Assembly (NCBI GenBank): GCA_019054805.1
Contig: JAHQIY010000007.1
Span: 1,989,501-2,053,500 of the forward strand
DNA length: 64,000 nucleotides
Reading direction: 5' to 3'
Source of the DNA: Brachionus manjavacas
Lineage: Eukaryota > Rotifera > Eurotatoria > Ploima > Brachionidae
Shown: positions 58,297 through 64,000 of the stretch, piece after piece
Layout of the letters: each line of letters starts with the position of its first letter
Numbering within the stretch: the first letter of the stretch is position 1
Position numbers and translations under genes: made by a program
The notes under the pieces: generated by a model
Databases searched by the model: none
Seen by the model: only the letters and a program-made list of their open reading frames with translations
Told to the model about the DNA's origin: nothing

Positions 58297-60972
58297 ATGT
58301 CCGAATGCCTTAAATGGACTAATTTTACTTCGTATAAATCTATAAAGCAGCCATTACTTACCGCAAATTTGACATTTTTGGCTTATATAATTTTTACAAT
58401 AGTGGTGTCAGTTTTATTTTTAGCAGTCCAACGAAAAAGTTTCAAAAGCAAAGTAATTAATTGTCTATTAGCTTAAATCAAAATTAAAGAATATTTTTTA
58501 AGCTAACCTTAACGACTACATTTAATGCTGGAGGTTCGATGTCCATTTCACTTTTATCAAGTACGATTGTGAGTCAATGGACTTGGGCAGCTACTCTCCT
58601 TCAATCAACAACAGTAGGAACGACGGTAAACCTAACCAATAATTTTTTTCAATATTTTTAGATGTTAAAATTTTAAAGTTTGGACTAAGTGGTTCATATT
58701 GGTATGCTGGTGGAGCTTGTATTCAAATTTTGCTTTTTTCAATATTATGCATGGAAGTAAGGATAAAAGCTCCGGGATCGCGGACATTCCTGCAAATAAT
58801 TCAAGCTAGGTTTGATAAAAAAACTCACATCCTTTTTTGCGTTTATGCTCTTTTGACCAATCTAATTGTGAGCGCAATGCTAATCGTAGGAGGAATAGCC
58901 TGTTTGACTTATAGCTTTAAAGATTTATCACCTGAATATTCCATCCTCTTGTTCATTTTAGCAATGTCTATTTATGTTTTTTTCGGAGGTCTAGGGTACT
59001 ATTTATAAAATAAATAAAACTTTAATAATTAAAAAAAAAAAAATTAATTTTAGCGGCCTATTTTATTTATCCTATTTCAGCACTTTGGTCATGCTAATTG
59101 TCATCGTGGTTATGTTTATGAGCATTTTTTATGTGAATTCATCAACTTTAGGTTTTGGTAGCATCAAAAATATATTTGAACAATTTTCGTGCAATTCAAA
59201 TCCGAACAATTTGGGAAATTCCTACAAGACTTTTTTGTCACTGGATTCATTCCTATTTGGAGTTATAAATCTGATCGGAAATTGTGGCACAGTCTTTGTA
59301 GATCAAGTGATAAAAATGATTGATAATTTAAAAAATTTTAAACCAATTCTTGAAGGCTTACTGGCAGTTAAATTCAACCACTTCACCAAAAAAAAGCTCA
59401 ATTGCTTTTATTATAGCTGGAGTAATTTGGTTTTTTGTCCCTTTTAGTTTTGGAACCACGATGTCAGTTGCTTATATTTACTTAGATTCGTTTAATCCCA
59501 ATTTAACATTTTTAACACCCGTGGAAATTAATTCCGGTATGTCCATAAAAATAAAATCTTGCTTTTTTTATCCTTTTATTTACATTATTTAGGCTTAGTT
59601 GCTCCAGCGGTTGCTGCATTGTCGTCTGGAAATGTAGGAAACTATTTGATTAATTTAATGGTTATTTTTGCAGTTACTACGACTGGTGGAGGGGAAATTC
59701 TCGCTATTACCAGCATTATTTTAAATGATATTTATTCAGTTTATATTCATGTAAAAAAATTTAAATTTAAAACTTAAAAAATGATAAATATTTTTGTTTA
59801 TTTAGCCTTTTAAGCCGAATTTAAGTAAAAAGGACAGTTTAGTGTGTATTTTATGTGACAAAATTCGTGGTCAGGTAGGAGATGATAAATGCATGTGCTG
59901 CAGCATTACTTACTGTAAATCTTGTGACATCGACAACAGGTTATTAAATTTAAATTTTATTTTTGTCTATTCAATTAAATCAAAAAAATTAAAGAATTTT
60001 AAAAAATTCACCAAATTACTTACGAAGTTGTTCAATGCATGCAAGTTATCTTAATTATGAACAACATCTGAATTCGATCAAATCTCTTGTTATTGTATTG
60101 ATCACAATTGTGATGCTAGTTGTATCAATATTACTTTTTTATTTGAAACTAAATTTAAATTGGCTTTATTTGTTCATGGGAATAATTGTCGGACCAGGTA
60201 AGAAATTTTCTGAATTTAAAAAAAAACTATTTTTAAACTTGGCGCTTAAGCTGTTTTTCCAATATCATTGAGTCTTTTTTGGGCAAGAATGAACAGTTTG
60301 TCAATGTTTTTCAGCGCGCTATCTGGTTCTTTTATTGGAATTCTTAGCTGGGTTTTGACTACTGTTATTTATTTCAAGGGATTCGATATTGAAAAAAGTG
60401 GAAACTTAATAAGTATGCTCGTCGGAAATGTTGCTTCTCTGGGTATTGGTGGAATAATGGCTGCTTTGCTTACTTTTTTGAGTACAAAACCTCTAAATGT
60501 TGATCAAATTAGAGAAGTTTGGGAAAAAACAAGAGATATTGATTCCCCTCTTTTGCCATGGAGTGAAATTTATTCTAAGTGAGACTTTGAATTTTCAAAT
60601 TTTAGTGATTTAAAAATTAATAAAATTAATTTTGTTAGAGAAATGAATATTGAAAAAGCGTATGAGTTAAAGCAGCGTCCGTCATTGTTAGAGGTTGAAA
60701 GTGAACTGAGGAATGTAAAAAAAGTCTCATGGATTCTATCGATAATTTTGACTTTTTTTTTTCTTTGTGTTTGGCCACTTATTTCGTTAAATTTTGGAGA
60801 TTTTTCATTAAATGCATTCAAATTTTGGATCATTATAGGACAAATATTTGTATTTGCCGCATTATTCTATTCATTCCTTGCACCGTTTACTGAAAATTTT
60901 ATTTTACAATTTTTGGTCAGAAGGGCGAAAAAAATTATTCCCAAACAGTTTTTTAAAAAAAACAACACATAA
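58297..60972 (+). CDS. DUR3-type sodium/proton:urea symporter (SLC5-like)
   Basis: Ten exons close in phase: 58297-58452, 58503-58625, 58679-58995, 59054-59306, 59356-59536, 59593-59750, 59806-59939, 60046-60197, 60251-60578 and 60639-60972, giving 711 aa, the usual DUR3 length. Family blocks: STIVSQWTWAATLLQSTTVG; GSYWYAGGACIQILLF; IKAPGSRTFLQIIQARF; VINLIGNCGTVFVDQAYWQ; GLVAPAVAALSSGN; PISLSLFWARMN. About 13-15 hydrophobic membrane segments are evident, with the LeuT-like fold of sodium:solute symporters. A hydrophilic loop in exon 7 has seven cysteines (CILC ... CMCC ... CKSC). DUR3 proteins take up urea (and polyamines in yeast) with protons or sodium at the plasma membrane. Introns are 49-60 bp except one of 106 bp. 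Confidence 0.92.
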
Positions 60973-61344
60973 TTTTTGCGACTTTTACGTCACAGTTGGT
61001 ATATTTTTACTGACAAATTCACAATTGATTTTTATGTAACAAGAAAATAAGATTTAATTCAATAATCAATTAAAAAAATTAATAAATAAAAAAAATAAAA
61101 AAATTCAAAAAATGTTCTTTTTTATATTATTTTGACGATTATTATGAGCCATTATACTAATACAAAAAAAGTAAATTAAACCACCAATTTAATAGAAAAT
61201 CTATGATTACAAAGTATTGAACTCAAATATTATTAAATGGTCTAGAATTTAAAAAATAAAAACATTCTTAACTGAATCAACCTGGTCGTGATTTTTTAAG
61301 GATATATTGTCAATCATCATAAAGCTTTGATGCACTTTTTCAAC
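60973..61344 (+). other. DUR3-like gene 3' flank
   Basis: AATAAATAAAAAAAATAAAA near 61080 provides poly(A) signals. No other feature. Confidence 0.5.
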
Positions 61345-61739
61345 TTAGATGGCAGACCAAATAATAATTATTCCAATTGTTGAACCTTTAAATACTCCAC
61401 TAAAAATTTTAACCGGCCTGGAAACAACATGAGCTAGAACAGCCCTCTGTTTTTTGTTTTTGAAGTTTCGAAGCATTTGAATTCCAATCCGTAAATCTCG
61501 TATACTTTTAGTTTTGCTAATTGTCTTTTATGAAAACCCCTAGAAAATTGTAATAACTGAAAGAACAACATCAAGTAATGTGCCATAATCGTAACACTTA
61601 AAGAGATAAAATCAAGTGTTTTTAACAAATTTTTTTTATTAATTTGGAACAGCAAGAGCTTGTTGGCAATTTTTAAGTAATGATGAATGAAGTTTATCGA
61701 TTCCATTTGCTTTTTTTTCTTCAAGTCGTTTTAATTCAG
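61345..61739 (-). pseudogene. Decayed gene end with two in-frame stops
   Basis: Minus-strand segment 1, from an AG acceptor at 61740, reads ELKRLEEKKANGIDKLHSLL then KNCQQALAVPN and a stop (61639). Segment 2, in one frame from about 61610, reads KCYDYGTLLDVVLSVITIF, TAG, GFS, TAA, KTISKTKSIRDLRIGIQMLR, NFKNKKQRAVLAHVVSRPVK, IFSGVFKGSTIGIIIIWSAI and a stop at 61345-61347. Clear protein texture: a charged helix, then two hydrophobic segments around a basic stretch, possibly a membrane-inserting protein. I do not recognise the family. A short intron could separate the two segments, but nothing removes the two inner stops. Confidence 0.5.
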
Positions 61740-61929
61740 CTAAAAAAATTTACATTTAGTTTAATTTTAATATGTAAAATAATCAGTTTGTATTTGTTTT
61801 TAAATTCAAATTAAAATTATTAAAAATTTTCAATGTCATGCCATGCTTTGGGTGATTTTAATAAAAAATTTGAAAAATTTGAAAAATAAAAAAATAGAAA
61901 AAAATAAAACTTCTCAAGTTTACATTAGT

Positions 61930-62570
61930 CTGGTTCATATAGTGGATTGTTAGTATGCGGAGACTTTAATTCTCATAAAATAAGTAGGACTTAGGATGAT
62001 GTGCCTCTGCTTAATTATTTACAAGGTAGCATAATAGAAAATAGTTTTATTGAATGTTTCAATGATTGTTTTTTACATCAAAATGTCAATTTTAACACTT
62101 TTGTTAAATCGCACAATAAAAATACAAATTCTTTGGACTATGTAATTACTGAAAAGTCTCTAAGAATAAATGAAATCGAAATTTGTCCCATTTACGGAGA
62201 CAACTAATTTTACACTTATACGTTTTTAAGTGACCCTGTTTTGCAATCCGTAAAACAGGGTCACTTTAGGCTTTTTTGGAATTATTTTATCTCAAAAAAT
62301 AAGCATCGTCTTTTCGATTCTAGAAAATTTATTTACAGAAAAACTAATTTTGAGCTAACTGACAAATTTTTCAGATCGATAAATTGGACAAAGTTATTTG
62401 AAAACAAAGATGCTCAAGGTTCGTTAAACACGTTACTTGAATGTTATTATATCGCCAGAGACGCATTTGAAATCTATCCCAAACAATAAATTGCAAAACG
62501 ACATATAATTCAATTCAATCGAAGAGACTGATGTCAATCCTATAATAATATAGGTGGATTGAATCCATTT
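61930..62570 (+). mobile_element. LINE endonuclease/linker fragment
   Basis: LLVCGDFNSHKIS, then VPLLNYLQGSIIENSFIECF, NSLDYVITEKSLRINEIEIC (endonuclease end), then LFWNYFISKNKHRLFDSRKF and RSINWTKLFENKDAQGSLNT (linker). Related in layout to 21675-23090. Stops at 61993 and 62205. A hairpin interrupts it at 62228-62266, where the SDH box would be expected. Confidence 0.65.
62228..62266. repeat. 15-bp perfect hairpin
   Basis: AAGTGACCCTGTTTT (62228-62242), 9-nt loop, AAAACAGGGTCACTT (62252-62266). Confidence 0.85.
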
Positions 62571-62706
62571 ATTCAAAAGTAAATAAATATAAAAATTGAT
62601 TAAAAGTAGTAATTTCAGTTTTAATTTAATTATAAAATATTTTGAAATCCAGATCAAACTTGGTAAAAATTGTACAAAATTTTACAAAAATATTATTAAT
62701 ATTATT

Positions 62707-62990
62707 TTAAATTCTATGACAAAAAAGATTATAATTTAATTCGAGGTCCTTAATTAAAAATTCATTAATAAATTTCGAACAAAAATATACAAAAGTATCT
62801 TCCATGTAATCATTAAATTTTCCTTTCGCCGGTATGTGAAACAGGTTTTTGTTTCTGAGGTAAAATGGAATAATTTTTTTACAATTATTTCTTGTTAAGC
62901 AAGTTTTTAAGCTAATTGGTCTATTTTCATTGCTAACCACATTCAATATATATCGTGATATTCTCTTTATCATTCTGTGTTGAATTCAAT
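62707..62990 (-). mobile_element. LINE C-terminal fragment
   Basis: Minus strand: IKRISRYILNVVSNENRPIS, then FYLRNKNLFHIPAKGKFNDY and MEDTFVYFCSKFINEFL. The block matches the plus-strand fragment at 36231-36405. It is tail-to-tail with the fragment at 61930. Confidence 0.6.
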
Positions 62991-63092
62991 CAAGGTTAAA
63001 TCTGCTGAGTTCGATGTTTATCTTGTTGAAATCCTCTGTCTTTAAAACCATAAATTTTAGATTCAATAATTTATATAGAGATATATTTTTTC

Positions 63093-63240
63093 TGTACTAT
63101 ATATTAATTTTTTTGTACCATAAAAACACTGTACTTAGAATATTTTTTTTGTGTACTATATCTTTACGGAGTGTACCATAAAAATGATAATTCTGTACTA
63201 AGAAATTATCTTTTACTTTACCAAGAAATTAATTTTAATT
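63093..63240 (-). mobile_element. Motif-array end of MULE-like element D
   Basis: TGTAC occurs six times in 106 bp (63093, 63114, 63130, 63152, 63172, 63194), mostly as TGTACYA followed by TAAAA-like sequence. It lies 200 bp beyond the 3' end of the transposase frame at 63440, the place expected for the element's terminal region. The other end is outside the window. Confidence 0.5.
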
Positions 63241-63406
63241 ATTTTTAAATTTATTGAAAATAAACGAACTTAAATTATACAGCACATAAAAAATAGTTTT
63301 TTAATCAAAGTAACGATTAATAGGAAAAACAATTAAAATAAAAAAAAATACAAATACATAAATTTTTTAAATCTTTCTTGGTCTTAAGACTCTATTTGAT
63401 TTTGAT

Positions 63407-63449
63407 GCTTCTTTAGGTGCATTTTTGATGAAAATGCACCTAAAGAAGC
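63407..63449. repeat. 19-bp perfect hairpin at the transposase stop codon
   Basis: GCTTCTTTAGGTGCATTTT (63407-63425), loop TGATG, perfect complement 63431-63449. The stop codon of the transposase (63440-63442) lies in one arm. Confidence 0.9.
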
Positions 63450-64000
63450 AACTCATTCTCATCTTCTTCGTCTTTATTTTCATAATCTGATTCTGTTAAT
63501 TTAGCATCATCATTTTGAAAGAATAAGGCAGCTTTTGCTTTTTGTGGTCGCCCACGTTTTCTCTTTTGACCAATAGGAACAGTTTTAGCCTCATTAGGTA
63601 TAATTGTTAAACCTTTAATAGATACTATGCCATTAATATGTTTACACATTTTAAACTTGAAATTACTAGGACAAGAACAACTTGCTGTTCTCCAAGTATC
63701 TTCAGATGCATTTAAAGGAAAAGATACTTTCCAAATACCAAAACAAACACTTATAAAGTCATTAAAATCTTTGAAATAAGCCGAATCGAATGCCTGTCAA
63801 TATGCTTTTACTTCTTCTTTTGTTATTTCAGTCTTAGAGTCTGATCTTTTAACGAAAAAATGGATACCAGTATCATCTTTAATGCTTAGTGTTTTCTTCT
63901 TTAAATGGCTCCATTGATAAGCACGAGTGTATTGCTTGGTTCCAATCGTTGGTAATGCACAAAACTCTTTAAAATTAGGATTTTGAGGATCTCTTTTAGT
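63440..64000 (-). pseudogene. MULE transposase, C-terminal part, runs off the window
   Basis: The frame enters from the right edge. Residues visible: FKEFCALPTIGTKQYTRAYQ, a TGA (63797-63799) inside KAY-QAFDSAYF, FGIWKVSFPLNASEDTWRTA, then the SWIM zinc finger SCSCPSNFKFKMCKHING, the tail VPIGQKRKRGRPQKAKAALF with its AT-hook-like GRP, and an acidic end (YENKDEEDENELLL). The DDE core must lie further right. With one internal stop visible, this copy is probably inactive. Confidence 0.8.

Overview
The window is strongly AT-rich eukaryotic nuclear DNA with short spliced genes. Most introns in the two cleanest genes are 49-61 bp with GT..AG ends. The genes (muscleblind, EFHB, a SMYD protein, a DUR3-type transporter) are those of an animal that builds motile cilia. 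The MULE tail motif (GRPxKAKxAL), LINEs ending in TAA repeats, and the tiny introns make me think of a monogonont rotifer such as Brachionus; that is an inference from family knowledge, and another small-genome spiralian is possible.

Layout, left to right. 1-8.4 kb: AT-rich DNA, a possible acidic terminal exon (2754-3019, -), a HELTH-motif metalloprotease-like gene (-) whose last exon is broken by a 0.9-kb element with a 9-bp target duplication, and a SMYD-type MYND/SET gene (-). 10.0-14.5 kb: a young Ty3/gypsy retrotransposon (-) with nearly identical 206-bp LTRs and a broken pol. 14.8-18.2 kb: LINE remnants, a second motif-array element, and a hAT-type MITE nested in a LINE with an 8-bp target duplication. 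19.0-25.0 kb: a head-to-head pair, a 185-aa coiled-coil protein (-) and EFHB (+), sharing a promoter with an RFX X-box; EFHB intron 4 holds a copy of part of an EFHB exon joined to a LINE. 25.4-36.4 kb: a transposon graveyard (mariner-like, hAT-like, MULE-like, several LINEs). 38.3-47.2 kb: a complete-looking muscleblind homologue (-) with four CCCH fingers and a 24-nt microexon. 47.2-58.3 kb: no gene seen. 58.3-61.0 kb: a complete 10-exon DUR3/SLC5-type urea transporter gene (+). 61.3-64 kb: a decayed gene, LINE pieces, and the 3' part of a MULE transposase running off the right edge.

The least expected pattern is a set of three to four MULE-like elements whose ends are arrays of a short degenerate motif, inverted between the two ends, with a different motif in each element (TGTCGAAA; GACAAAA; TCACCAAAA; TGTACYA). 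The second is the X-box promoter, which predicts a ciliary role for the uncharacterised coiled-coil gene. Exon coordinates were worked out by hand from reading frames and splice phases; all phases quoted for EFHB, muscleblind, DUR3 and the coiled-coil gene close exactly, but no alignment or transcript was available.
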